From JAWKWH01 sp040830725 (GTDB lineage: Bacteria; Pseudomonadota; Alphaproteobacteria; Rhizobiales; Rhizobiaceae), in assembly GCA_040830725.1 (NCBI GenBank), contig JBFOMG010000011.1, forward strand, positions 5,640 through 69,639: DNA of 64,000 bases, written 5' to 3'. The translations under genes and the position numbers were made by a program. The notes under the pieces were generated by a model. It did no database searches. It was not told the origin of the DNA and was given only the letters and a program-made list of their open reading frames with translations. Each line of letters opens with the position of its first letter. Positions within the stretch are counted from its first letter, which is position 1. Positions 36,905 through 45,145 of the stretch are shown one piece after another.

Positions 36905-37210
36905 ATGAGAAAAATGATTCTGGCAATGATCTTCGCCGCAGCATCTTCAAACGCCCTTGCGCTGGAACGTTTGTATTCGGCGAACATCACCTGTGACCAG
37001 GTCAAATCAGTGCTGGAACGGGACGGGGCGGCAATCATCTATTACCCGTCGCGCAGCATCCCCGGACTGAACCTCATCAATCGTTTCGTCAAAACCGCGA
37101 ATTTCTGCGAGTCGGCCAAACGTGCGCTGCCCTTTGCGATCAAAACGCGCGATACCAATGTCTGCAAAGTACCAATCTGCCGCGAGCAGAAGGATGATTC
37201 ATTCAATTAG
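36905..37210 (+). CDS. Small exported protein of unknown function
   Basis: I do not recognise a named family. The protein has about 101 residues: a signal peptide (MRKMILAMIFAAASSNALA) and a mature part with four cysteines (ITCDQV, ANFCES, NVCKVPICRE), suggesting two disulfides in the periplasm. It is monocistronic and followed 7 bp later by a stem-loop that recurs at 9046. Coding support is the signal peptide plus paired cysteines. Confidence 0.65.
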   Translation: MRKMILAMIFAAASSNALALERLYSANITCDQVKSVLERDGAAIIYYPSRSIPGLNLINRFVKTANFCESAKRALPFAIKTRDTNVCKVPICREQKDDSFN

Positions 37211-37217
37211 GGCATTG

Positions 37218-37245
37218 TTCGCTCGGGCGGAATCAAAAGAGCGAA
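37218..37245 (+). terminator. Stem-loop (TTCGCTC...GAGCGAA) followed by A-rich sequence
   Basis: Seven-base arms TTCGCTC (37218-37224) and GAGCGAA (37239-37245) enclose a loop with GGCGGAATCAAAA. It is nearly identical to the stem-loop at 9046-9071, also placed directly after a short gene's stop codon. Confidence 0.55.
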
Positions 37246-37271
37246 AAACGACCTGAGTAATCGGCATCAAG

Positions 37272-37952
37272 TCAGGCCTCGACCAGCCGGAGCACAGTGG
37301 AAATGTTGAAATCAAGCCGCTGCCGCAGGGATTCCTCGTCCATGAAATCGCGCTCAAACATGATCGAACCGGTGAACCGGTTGGTCAGGTAGTAATATCC
37401 GATTGCCGCAATCGTTATGTTGAGCTGCACTGCGTCGATACCGGTACGAAAAACCCCGTCTGCCACGCCCCTGGCCAAAATCTCCTCGACCATTTCAACA
37501 AGCTGCTGGCTGGCGGCTTTGATTTTTCTTGATTTCTTGACATGCCGGGCCTGATGCAGGTTTTCGCTGTTCACAAGCGTGATGAATTCTGGATTGTCGA
37601 GGTAGTACTGCCAGGTGAAACGCACCAGCGTCTCCAGCGCTTCACCCGGCGGTAGATGCGCCAGATCCAGTTCCTGTTCGGCGGTGCGGATGTCGAGATA
37701 GGCCTGTTCGATGACCGTCTGAAACAGGTCTTCCTTGCCGCCAAAATAGTGATAAATCATGCGCTTGTTGGTTTTTGCCTTGTCGGCAATTTCATCGACC
37801 CTCGCACCGCCAAGACCGAGCCGCGCAAATTCCTTTTTCGCCGCTTCCAGAATCCGCGACTTGGTCGCGTCCGCATCCCGTTTGCGCTTTTTGGGTTTGG
37901 GCACGAAACGTCTCCTCCATTCCGTCTCGATTGAGCGGTTGGTACTGCTCAC
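37272..37952 (-). CDS. TetR-family transcriptional regulator
   Basis: This 226-residue regulator starts with GTG. After a very basic N-terminus (PKPKKRKRDADATKSRIL) comes the TetR helix-turn-helix, about residues 30-75, with GARVDEIADKAKTNKRMIYHYFGGKEDLF. The C-terminal helical ligand domain resembles the RutR-like group. It is divergent from the sugar-type ABC operon. A palindrome overlapping that operon's -10 box, with four further copies at two other promoter regions, marks this protein as the probable repressor of the region to 57875. Confidence 0.88.
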   Translation of the reverse strand: MSSTNRSIETEWRRRFVPKPKKRKRDADATKSRILEAAKKEFARLGLGGARVDEIADKAKTNKRMIYHYFGGKEDLFQTVIEQAYLDIRTAEQELDLAHLPPGEALETLVRFTWQYYLDNPEFITLVNSENLHQARHVKKSRKIKAASQQLVEMVEEILARGVADGVFRTGIDAVQLNITIAAIGYYYLTNRFTGSIMFERDFMDEESLRQRLDFNISTVLRLVEA

Positions 37953-37995
37953 GAAACACCAGCATCTACTAAAGAGCTAAACGTATCTTGGCCAC

Positions 37996-38025
37996 TTGAC
38001 AAGCGCACATTTCACGAAGTAACTA
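37996..38025 (+). promoter_or_regulatory. Promoter of the ABC transporter operon
   Basis: TTGACA (37996-38001), an 18-bp spacer and TAACTA (38020-38025) form a strong sigma70-type promoter. The -10 lies inside the operator-like palindrome 38019-38038, so a bound repressor would block RNA polymerase directly. Confidence 0.65.
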
Positions 38026-38038
38026 ACTAGTGCGTTAC
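38019..38038. promoter_or_regulatory. Probable TetR operator O1
   Basis: GTAAC at both ends in inverted orientation encloses TAACTAGTGC. The left half matches the consensus GTAACTAATTAGTTAC; the right half is less regular. It lies between the divergent TetR and binding-protein genes. Confidence 0.6.
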
Positions 38039-38136
38039 CAATATTCTGCAACGCTTAAATGGGGCAGAATCGTTGGCATCCGTGGAATTGCCAAGGGTGG
38101 CTTCGAAGCGAGGCTTGCCGAAAACAGGAGGAACCC

Positions 38137-39243
38137 ATGTCATTTATCAAGAAGTTCATCGAGCAGGAGAAGGTCAACCGCCGCGACCTTCTTTTGGCAA
38201 CGGCGTTTGGCGTTGGCGGCGCGGCGGTGGCCGGCGTTTTTGGGCCGGGCATGGCCCGGGCGGCAATCGCAGATCCGACAGTCGCCTGGAGCTATCGGAA
38301 CCGCACCAATCCCTACTGGAACGAGATCGTGTCCGGTGGCGAGGCGTTTGTTGAAAGCCTGGGCAAGCCGAAAGATTTCCTGACCCATCTGATCAATGAG
38401 GGCTCATCGGAAAAGTCGCTCGCCGACGTCAAGGCTTTGCTGGCCAAGACCAATGGCGAGCTGGCACTGGCCATTGACACCAATGACGCGCCGAATGCGC
38501 GCCCGGTTGTCGAGGCATGTGCTGAGGCCGGCGCCTATGTTTCCACACTGTGGAACAAGACCGACGACCTGCATCCCTGGGATTTCGGCGACAATTACGT
38601 CAGCCACATGAGCTGGTCCGACGAAGGGCCCGCAGAGAAAACCGCCCGCATCCTGCTGGATGCAATCGGCGGCAAGGGCGGCGTTGTCCATCTCGGCGGC
38701 ATCGCGTCGAACAATCCGGCAATCGAGCGCCTGAACGGCTTGAAAAACGCATTGAAGGATTATCCTGATGTGGAACTGCTTGATGCGCAGCCTGCCGACT
38801 GGGACACGCAGAAAGCCAATCAGATCATGTCTTCCTTCATCACCCGCTATGGTGATGAGATTACCGGTGTTCACTGCGCCAACGACACCATCGGTTATGG
38901 TGTTCTCGAAGCACTGCGCGCTGAGGGAATGGACATCCCGATCGTCACCTATGACGGCAATCCACAGGCAGTCGACCTTGTCGCACAAGGCAAGATCCTG
39001 GCGACCGTCTTCACCAATCCGCATTGGGGTGGCGGCATCACCGCTGCACTTGCCTATCATGCTGCCGTCGGCACCTTCAAACCGTCAGAAGAGCCGCACG
39101 AGCACCGCGAATTCTATGGCCCGACCATCTTTGTCACGCCGGACGATGCAGCCGAATTCAAGGCAAACTATCTCGACAACGTGCCGACCTATGACTGGAC
39201 TGACTTCTGGGGGCCGTCAAACGGCCAGATCATGTACAAATAG
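38137..39243 (+). CDS. ABC transporter substrate-binding protein, sugar-type, Tat-exported
   Basis: This 368-residue periplasmic protein has a twin-arginine signal (KVNRRDLLLATAFGVGGAA, cleaved near ARA-A). It has the periplasmic-binding-protein fold of the ribose/sugar class, with VAWSYRNRTNPYWNEI at the start of the mature domain and a hinge near VHCANDTIGYGVLEAL. AGGAGG 5 bp upstream of ATG 38137 fixes the start. It heads the operon with two permeases and one double ATPase. The ligand is a sugar-like or polyol-like molecule of unknown identity. Confidence 0.9.
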   Translation: MSFIKKFIEQEKVNRRDLLLATAFGVGGAAVAGVFGPGMARAAIADPTVAWSYRNRTNPYWNEIVSGGEAFVESLGKPKDFLTHLINEGSSEKSLADVKALLAKTNGELALAIDTNDAPNARPVVEACAEAGAYVSTLWNKTDDLHPWDFGDNYVSHMSWSDEGPAEKTARILLDAIGGKGGVVHLGGIASNNPAIERLNGLKNALKDYPDVELLDAQPADWDTQKANQIMSSFITRYGDEITGVHCANDTIGYGVLEALRAEGMDIPIVTYDGNPQAVDLVAQGKILATVFTNPHWGGGITAALAYHAAVGTFKPSEEPHEHREFYGPTIFVTPDDAAEFKANYLDNVPTYDWTDFWGPSNGQIMYK

Positions 39244-39340
39244 GTCCATCCTCCTGCCGCGGGCGGTTTTTCCGCCCGCGCACCCTGACTTGAGACGAGC
39301 GATAGCGACTGAAATGGGAATTGCTCGGCCAACGCGCTTG

Positions 39341-39646
39341 GAGCGTGTCTTGCTTAAATGGAAACAGTTTGATGGGATGGATTTTTTGCACTGGCGAAGA
39401 GAACACCGCAGCACGATCAGACGATCGTGCGAGGATTTCGATGACGCCGGTGCGGAAAAGACACCCAAGCTGGAAAGGGGCAAAACTTTGAAACCAAGTC
39501 GAAAACTGCAATCGTTTCAGCTTGGTCTTTTGCGCCCTGAACGTCGTCGTGCGCCCCTCACGGTGATCACACCGCATCGGTCCGCACTCCTCGCCAGGAC
39601 CCAAAATCCCGGCGCTCAAACGATTCCATTTAAACAAGACACGCTC
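39341..39646. repeat. 306-bp element with long inverted ends (copy 1)
   Basis: The element starts GAGCGTGTCTTG and ends CAAGACACGCTC, with about 31 bp of imperfect inverted repeat reaching TTTGA inward. It shares its core (GTTTGATGGGATGGATTTTT, TGCGAGGATTTCGA, AAAGACACCCAAGC) and exact length with the element at 46645-46950. It fills most of the 430-bp gap between the binding-protein and permease genes. No transposase is encoded, so it resembles a MITE. The gap holds no other feature. Confidence 0.8.
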
Positions 39647-39673
39647 TAGACGCACACCAACGAGGCTCAAAAG

Positions 39674-40717
39674 ATGTCGGACGTTACTGCACAAACCGCG
39701 CCTTTCGGCGGGCTGGTGACGCGCGATCAAATCGTCAAATGGGCGCCTCTTCTTGTTCTAGCGGTCCTGCTGCTGCTGTTCCCGTTTTTCGAGTGGCTTG
39801 AGGATTTCCGCGAAGGCAAGGACCATGTCTATCTGCTCGACAGCCGCTTCTTCTCAATTCGCAACGCCGCCAGGATCGGCATCGCCGCCACACCGGCGCT
39901 GATGGTCGCCATCGGCGTCACTTTCATCATCATCATGGGCTCCATCGACCTCTCCATGGAGGGGACGGTTTCGGTTTGCGCCGTGTTGTTCGCCTTTGCG
40001 TTCCTGGCCTGGGGCGGAACATTGATGAGCTGGGCGTGGCTTGCAATTCCGCTGGTGCTGCTGGTTGGAGCCATAATGGGGTTCATCAACGGCCTCGTTC
40101 ATGTGCGGCTCAAGATACCGTCATTCATGGCCAGTCTGGCGATGGGTTTTGTCGGTACCGGCTTTGCGCTTCTGTTGACCGGCGGTGACCGGATTCGCAT
40201 CGAGGACGAGCTGTTCCGCTCATTGCTGACCGTTCGCTGGCTGAACTTTCCGATCATGTGCTACGTCGCGCTCGGCTTCCTGCTGATCGCCTGGTTCATC
40301 CAGTCGCGCACCACGCTTGGACGCAATTTCTATGCAGTCGGCGGCGGCGAGGAGCTGGCGCACGCCAGCGGATTGAACGTCAACCGCGTGCGCATCATGG
40401 GTTTCACCTTGGCCGGAATGTTTTTTGCGGTTGGCGCGCTGCTGGCGGTGGGCCGTATCGGCATCGCGGAAACCGCGACAGGCAACAATTTCATGTTTGT
40501 CTCGATCACCGCCGTTGTTGTCGGCGGCACGGCGTTGTGGGGCGGTATTGGCGGCGTCTGGAACACGCTGGTCGGCGTGTTGATCGTCAACGTCATCAAC
40601 AACGGCATGGTGGTGATCGGACTGCCCGGCTACGTGCAGGATGGCGTGCTCGGCATCCTGGTCATCATCGCGGTTGTTCTGTCGACCGACCGCAAATCAG
40701 TCAGCTTTGTGAAATAG
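39674..40717 (+). CDS. ABC transporter permease, sugar-type (RbsC-like)
   Basis: This 347-residue protein has about ten membrane helices and the BPD_transp_2 signature region (FIIIMGSIDLSMEGTVSV; NFMFVSITAVVVGGTALWGG). It forms the translocation pore with the second permease at 42242. It is separated from its binding-protein gene by the 306-bp repeat element rather than a normal short spacer. Confidence 0.92.
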   Translation: MSDVTAQTAPFGGLVTRDQIVKWAPLLVLAVLLLLFPFFEWLEDFREGKDHVYLLDSRFFSIRNAARIGIAATPALMVAIGVTFIIIMGSIDLSMEGTVSVCAVLFAFAFLAWGGTLMSWAWLAIPLVLLVGAIMGFINGLVHVRLKIPSFMASLAMGFVGTGFALLLTGGDRIRIEDELFRSLLTVRWLNFPIMCYVALGFLLIAWFIQSRTTLGRNFYAVGGGEELAHASGLNVNRVRIMGFTLAGMFFAVGALLAVGRIGIAETATGNNFMFVSITAVVVGGTALWGGIGGVWNTLVGVLIVNVINNGMVVIGLPGYVQDGVLGILVIIAVVLSTDRKSVSFVK

Positions 40718-40727
40718 GGACGCGGTC

Positions 40728-42233
40728 GTGTACGAGCTTCGCAAAGTCGATAAGCACTTTCCCGGCGTTCATGCGCTGAAAGAGATCGATTTCAAGGTCA
40801 ATCGCGGTGAGATCGTCGGGCTTGTCGGTGAAAACGGCGCCGGCAAATCAACCTTGATGAAAGTGATCTACGGTTCCTACCAGCCCGACGGTGGTACGAT
40901 TACCATCGACGACAAGGCGGTGCGGTTCCAGAACCCCCGGCAGGCCATGGAGCATGGCATCGGCATGGTGTTTCAGGAACAGTCGCTGATCACCAATCTG
41001 ACCGTGATGGAGAACATCTTTCTCGGTTACGAACAGCAATTCGTGAATTTCGGCGTCATTGACTGGAAGGCAATGGCCGAGGCCGCGCGTCATCAACTCA
41101 AAAAGGTCAAGCTGGACATCGATCCGTCCATGACCACATCGCAATTGTCATTCGCACAACGGCAATTGGTCGAACTGGCCAAGGTTCTGACGCTGGAAGA
41201 AAGGATTGACGGCGATCTGGTCATCCTTCTCGATGAGCCGACTTCGGTCCTTGCCAAGGAAGAAGTCGAACTGTTGTTCCAGCTCGTGCGTGACCTGACA
41301 AAGCGCGCATCATTCATCTTCGTCAGCCACCGCATGGACGAGGTGCTGGAGCTGAGTGACCGCATCTACGTCATGAAGGACGGGGAGGTCGTCGACGTCG
41401 TCGAACAAAAAGATGCCGAGGTCGATGCCATCCAGCACAAGATGGTCGGTCGCGAAGTCGACAAGGAATATTACCGCGAACAGAAGCAGAAACCATACGA
41501 TGCCGAACAGGTGCTTGTGACGTTCGACAGCGTCAGTCTGGGCAACCGCTACAAGGATATATCGTTTGAACTCCACCCCGGCGAGGTTTTGTGCCTTGTC
41601 GGAACCGAGGGATCGGGCCGTGAAGCCATTTTGCGCACGGTTTACGGGCTCGATGCGCCGACCTCCGGAAGCGTTTCGATCAAGGGCGAACAGGTCAGCC
41701 GGTTCACCGCCAAGAGCGGTGTCGCACGCGGCGTCGGCTACACGCCCAGGGAACGCAAGGTCGAAGGCATCGTTGCCGGCATGAATGTCTACGAGAACAT
41801 GACGCTGAGCCAGATGGACAACTACTCCAGCGCCGGCGTGTTGAACATCAGCGAGGAGAAATCGCTGGCACGGACCTGGATCGAGAAACTCGCGATCAAA
41901 ACCCCTGATGTCTACAAGGATTGCGGCGGCCTGTCGGGCGGAAACCAGCAGAAAGTCGTGCTGGCCAAATGGCGTTCGGGTGGGTCGGACATCATCCTGC
42001 TGGATCACCCGACACGCGGCCTTGATATTGGCGCCAAGGAAGACGTCTACGAGATGGTTCGCGAGATGTCGGACGCCGGCGTTGGCATCGTGCTGGTTGC
42101 CGATACGCTTGAGGAAGCGATTGGACTGTCTCACACGATCATCGTCATCAAGGATGGCGAATTTCAGAAACGGTTCGACTGCACGCCTGGCGACAAACCC
42201 TCCCTTTATGACCTTGTTCATCACATGATCTGA
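40728..42233 (+). CDS. ABC transporter ATPase, sugar-type with two nucleotide-binding domains (RbsA-like)
   Basis: This 501-residue double ATPase starts with GTG 10 bp after the permease. Domain 1 has Walker A GENGAGKST near residues 36-44, signature LSFAQRQLVELAK and Walker B VILLDEPTSVL. Domain 2 has the degenerate Walker A GTEGSGREA (no Lys), usual in this subfamily, and signature LSGGNQQKVVLAKW. The second Walker B region reads IILLDHPTRGLDIG, where His replaces the catalytic Glu. It energises uptake through the flanking permeases. Confidence 0.93.
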   Translation: MYELRKVDKHFPGVHALKEIDFKVNRGEIVGLVGENGAGKSTLMKVIYGSYQPDGGTITIDDKAVRFQNPRQAMEHGIGMVFQEQSLITNLTVMENIFLGYEQQFVNFGVIDWKAMAEAARHQLKKVKLDIDPSMTTSQLSFAQRQLVELAKVLTLEERIDGDLVILLDEPTSVLAKEEVELLFQLVRDLTKRASFIFVSHRMDEVLELSDRIYVMKDGEVVDVVEQKDAEVDAIQHKMVGREVDKEYYREQKQKPYDAEQVLVTFDSVSLGNRYKDISFELHPGEVLCLVGTEGSGREAILRTVYGLDAPTSGSVSIKGEQVSRFTAKSGVARGVGYTPRERKVEGIVAGMNVYENMTLSQMDNYSSAGVLNISEEKSLARTWIEKLAIKTPDVYKDCGGLSGGNQQKVVLAKWRSGGSDIILLDHPTRGLDIGAKEDVYEMVREMSDAGVGIVLVADTLEEAIGLSHTIIVIKDGEFQKRFDCTPGDKPSLYDLVHHMI

Positions 42234-42241
42234 GGCCTGTT

Positions 42242-43186
42242 ATGGATGTAGAACGGATCAAACCATATTTCCCCTGGATCACGCTTCTGGCGCTTGTGGT
42301 GGCGGTCGGCATTGTAAATCCGAGCTTCTTTGATCCCTTGGGGTTGCTGTCGCTGGTGACCGACGTGGTTCCGCTTTTCATCATGGCGCTGGGCATGACC
42401 TTTGCCATCTATATCGGCGGCATCGACCTTTCGGCACAACAATTGGCCAACCTGGTGACGGTTATCGCCACCGTATATCTCAGCCAGTTCGGCATTGGTG
42501 TCGCCGTGATTTGCATCTGCACCGGCGCGATTATCGGCGCGATATCCGGATTTGTGACATCGCGCCTTTATGTGCCGTCATTCGTCTCCACCCTGGCAAT
42601 GGGCTTCGTTGCCCTGTCGGCGGCAAAATACCTGTCGGGTCAACGGGCCCTGTCGATGGATGCGACCCAGCGTGATGATAGCTTTGGCTGGATGTTCGGC
42701 AACACGGCAGGTGTTCCCCATGAATTGGTCATCGCGCTCATCCTCCTCGCACTGGCATGGTTTCTGCAAACCCGCACCACATTTGGTCGCGCGCTGAAGG
42801 CGGTCGGATCCGGCGAACTTGCTGCCGTTGCATCGGGATTGAACGTGGATCGGGTGAAAATGATGGCATTTGCCATTTCAGGCGGCTTTGCCGGAATTGC
42901 CGGACTGATGTTCTCTGTTAAACTCTCCGGCGGTGATGCCAATTTGGCGAACGGATTCCTTCTACTGGCAATCGTCGCTGTTCTGGTCGGTGGAACACCA
43001 CTCACGGGCGGTGTCGGCGGTGTGGTGAACACCGCAATTGGAACACTGATCGTCATGGTGATCCGCGCCGCCATGGTCTACCTGGAAGTCGACGCCACCC
43101 AGCAGCAGATGGTGTTTGGCATCGTTCTCATCATCGCCATCGCACTGACAATCGATCGTTCCAAGCTGCGCGGGGTGGTCAAGTAG
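42242..43186 (+). CDS. ABC transporter permease, sugar-type (RbsC-like), second subunit
   Basis: This 314-residue permease has eight to ten helices and the family signature IYIGGIDLSAQQLANL plus LLAIVAVLVGGTPLTGG. With the permease at 39674 it would form a heterodimeric channel, less common than the homodimer of RbsC. Its stop codon directly abuts the ATG of the dehydrogenase gene. Confidence 0.92.
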   Translation: MDVERIKPYFPWITLLALVVAVGIVNPSFFDPLGLLSLVTDVVPLFIMALGMTFAIYIGGIDLSAQQLANLVTVIATVYLSQFGIGVAVICICTGAIIGAISGFVTSRLYVPSFVSTLAMGFVALSAAKYLSGQRALSMDATQRDDSFGWMFGNTAGVPHELVIALILLALAWFLQTRTTFGRALKAVGSGELAAVASGLNVDRVKMMAFAISGGFAGIAGLMFSVKLSGGDANLANGFLLLAIVAVLVGGTPLTGGVGGVVNTAIGTLIVMVIRAAMVYLEVDATQQQMVFGIVLIIAIALTIDRSKLRGVVK

Positions 43187-44215
43187 ATGTCGACGATGCG
43201 CGCAGCGGTATTGGTCGAGCCGGGCCGCTTTGAGGTGCAAAATGTGCCGAAGCCGGAGCCGGCTCCCGGCGAGGCACTGATCAAAATTGCCCGTACCGGC
43301 ATCTGCGGCACTGACATTCACATTTTCAACGGGCACTACGCCGCTGAAAACCTGCCGATGATCCCGGGCCACGAATTCACCGGAAATGTTGCGGCTCTCG
43401 GCCCGGGAGTGTCGGGATTGACCGTCGGGCAACCGGTGGTCGTCGACATGAACATTGGTTGTGGCAATTGTTATTGGTGCCGGCGCAACGAAATCCTGAA
43501 CTGTCCCGAAATGCAGCAGATCGGGATCACGATGGACGGCGCCTTTGCCGAATACATCTCGATGCCCGCACGGCTGGTCATTCCAGCGCCGGAAAACGTT
43601 CCGACCGAAGTGCTGGCGCTGACCGAACCGCTTGCCTGCGTCGTCCGAGCAGCCCGGAAGGCACAGGTGACATTCGGGCAGTCGGTTGTTGTCCTCGGCG
43701 CCGGACCGATTGGCAATCTTCATGTTCAGCTGTTGCGCACCATTGGTGCCGCCCCGATCATCGTTGCCGATATCAGCCCGCAGAGGCTGGAAATGGCCGT
43801 CAATGCCGGCGCGGATTATGGCGTCAGTGATCCTGCGGCGCTCCGGCAAACTGTACTCGAGGCAACAGACGGGCGCGGCGCGGATATCGTCATCGAAAGT
43901 GTCGGCAGTTCTGCCCTCTATGCGCAGGCCACGGAATTGATGCGCAAGGGCGGCCATCTCGCAGCATTCGGAATCACCGGAGACGGAGAGACCCTCGCGC
44001 TCGATATCCTGACGACGATTTTGCAGGAAAATTCGGTCAAGGGCTCCGTCGCCGGCATGGGCCAGGACATGCATGACTCGCTGACCCTGCTTGCGCATGG
44101 CCGCATCGCAACCGAACCGTTCACCGGCGCCTCGTTCACGCTTGAAGAGATACAGCAAGCCTTCGACAGCATGGCGAAAAGACCTCAGGATCTGAAGACA
44201 CAGATCGTTATGTAA
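43187..44215 (+). CDS. Zinc-dependent medium-chain alcohol/polyol dehydrogenase
   Basis: This 342-residue MDR-family enzyme has the catalytic zinc site from Cys39-type GICGTDIH and GHEFTGNV. The structural zinc cysteines lie in CGNCYWCRRNEILNC near residues 92-106, and the NAD-binding motif is VLGAGPIGNL near residue 168. It resembles threonine/sorbitol/L-iditol dehydrogenases. The start follows the permease stop with no spacer. It probably oxidises the imported polyol or sugar acid. Confidence 0.9.
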   Translation: MSTMRAAVLVEPGRFEVQNVPKPEPAPGEALIKIARTGICGTDIHIFNGHYAAENLPMIPGHEFTGNVAALGPGVSGLTVGQPVVVDMNIGCGNCYWCRRNEILNCPEMQQIGITMDGAFAEYISMPARLVIPAPENVPTEVLALTEPLACVVRAARKAQVTFGQSVVVLGAGPIGNLHVQLLRTIGAAPIIVADISPQRLEMAVNAGADYGVSDPAALRQTVLEATDGRGADIVIESVGSSALYAQATELMRKGGHLAAFGITGDGETLALDILTTILQENSVKGSVAGMGQDMHDSLTLLAHGRIATEPFTGASFTLEEIQQAFDSMAKRPQDLKTQIVM

Positions 44216-44233
44216 CTGAAATGGGAATCTCAC

Positions 44234-44803
44234 ATGGCAAATATTCTGATCATTTACGACACAGATAGTGACCGGCGGTTCACCGAAACCGCTGTACCCT
44301 TTGTAAAGGAAGGGGTTGAGAAGGTTGGCGGGCACGACATTCGCGTGCGCTTTGTCGACGAAGCCGAAACCGAGGATGTATTTTGGGCAGATGGCATCGC
44401 GGTTGGCTGCCCAACGCATTTGGGCGGTGTATCGTGGCGAATGAAGAAGTGGTGGGACGACCGCACTCCTGACATCTGGTTCAAGACGGACGGCAAGTTT
44501 GCGGTACCTTTCACTTCGGCCGGCAGCCTCGGCGGCGGTGGAGAGCTGGCCTGCCAGGCGCTCAGCATCATGATGATGAACATGGGCTATTTCGTTTTCG
44601 GAATCACCGACTATGTGGCCAAAAAGGAGAGCCTGCATTATGGCGCGGTTTTCGCCGGAGAACCGCGTTCGGAGCACGCCAAAGAGGCCTGCCGCCGCGC
44701 TGGCACCCGCCTGGCAGAATGGGTTGGCTACTACATGGAAGGCCGCAAGGACCTGCACCCGCTCAAGGCCAAGTACACACGGTTCTGGGAGCTCGCGGAC
44801 TGA
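44234..44803 (+). CDS. Flavodoxin-fold NAD(P)H oxidoreductase (WrbA-like)
   Basis: This 189-residue protein has an FMN-binding flavodoxin fold. The phosphate loop is IIYDTDSDRRFTETA, a variant of the usual T/SxTGxT, and GCPTHLGGVSWRMKKWWD and TSAGSLGGGGE are the ring-binding loops. It resembles the WrbA quinone reductase family. Its stop overlaps the start of the monooxygenase-like gene (TGATG). It likely performs two-electron reduction of a quinone-like intermediate. Confidence 0.8.
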   Translation: MANILIIYDTDSDRRFTETAVPFVKEGVEKVGGHDIRVRFVDEAETEDVFWADGIAVGCPTHLGGVSWRMKKWWDDRTPDIWFKTDGKFAVPFTSAGSLGGGGELACQALSIMMMNMGYFVFGITDYVAKKESLHYGAVFAGEPRSEHAKEACRRAGTRLAEWVGYYMEGRKDLHPLKAKYTRFWELAD

Positions 44804-45102
44804 TGGCAAAAGCTCGGTTGCTCGTTGAACTTGATGTTAAACCCGGTGAAGCAGACAGCTTTGCGCAGATGTTCAAGGATGAGTTCATTTCACGCTCGCG
44901 CACCGAAGGTGGCTGCGAACAATATGAGCTTTGGCGCGACAGCGAAAATCCCGCCAAGATGACCATCGTTGAAGTGTGGTCATCCAAAGCCGCGTTGGAC
45001 ACGCATCTCTCGCAGGACTGGTTTGGCGTCTGGGCACCGAAAATGGAAGCGGCCCAGGCAACGCCATTGGTGGTGCGTACACTGACGTCCGTTGAGGATT
45101 AG
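44803..45102 (+). CDS. Antibiotic biosynthesis monooxygenase (ABM) domain protein
   Basis: This 99-residue single-domain dimeric alpha-beta barrel protein starts MAKARLLVELDVKPGEAD and has the family motif EGGCEQYELWRDSENPAKM plus VEVWSSKAALDTHL. Members include quinol monooxygenases and isomerases. The ATG overlaps the previous stop. Pairing with a WrbA-like reductase echoes the ygiN/mdaB pairing of quinol monooxygenase and quinone reductase, an inference from context. Confidence 0.82.
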   Translation: MAKARLLVELDVKPGEADSFAQMFKDEFISRSRTEGGCEQYELWRDSENPAKMTIVEVWSSKAALDTHLSQDWFGVWAPKMEAAQATPLVVRTLTSVED

Positions 45103-45145
45103 TCCGCTTGAGGGTCAAGAGCTCGTAGACAGGATTGGAACCAGC

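Noticed and set aside
39230..39730. A minus-strand frame through the first 306-bp element that shares residues with a frame through the second
   Set aside because: The similarity follows from the shared DNA core; the frames run past the element into neighbouring genes and show no protein-level features.
42962..44809. A 615-codon open frame on the minus strand across the permease, dehydrogenase and WrbA-like genes
   Set aside because: It opposes three well-identified genes with clear motifs and has a low-complexity His/Asp/Arg-rich translation typical of shadows.
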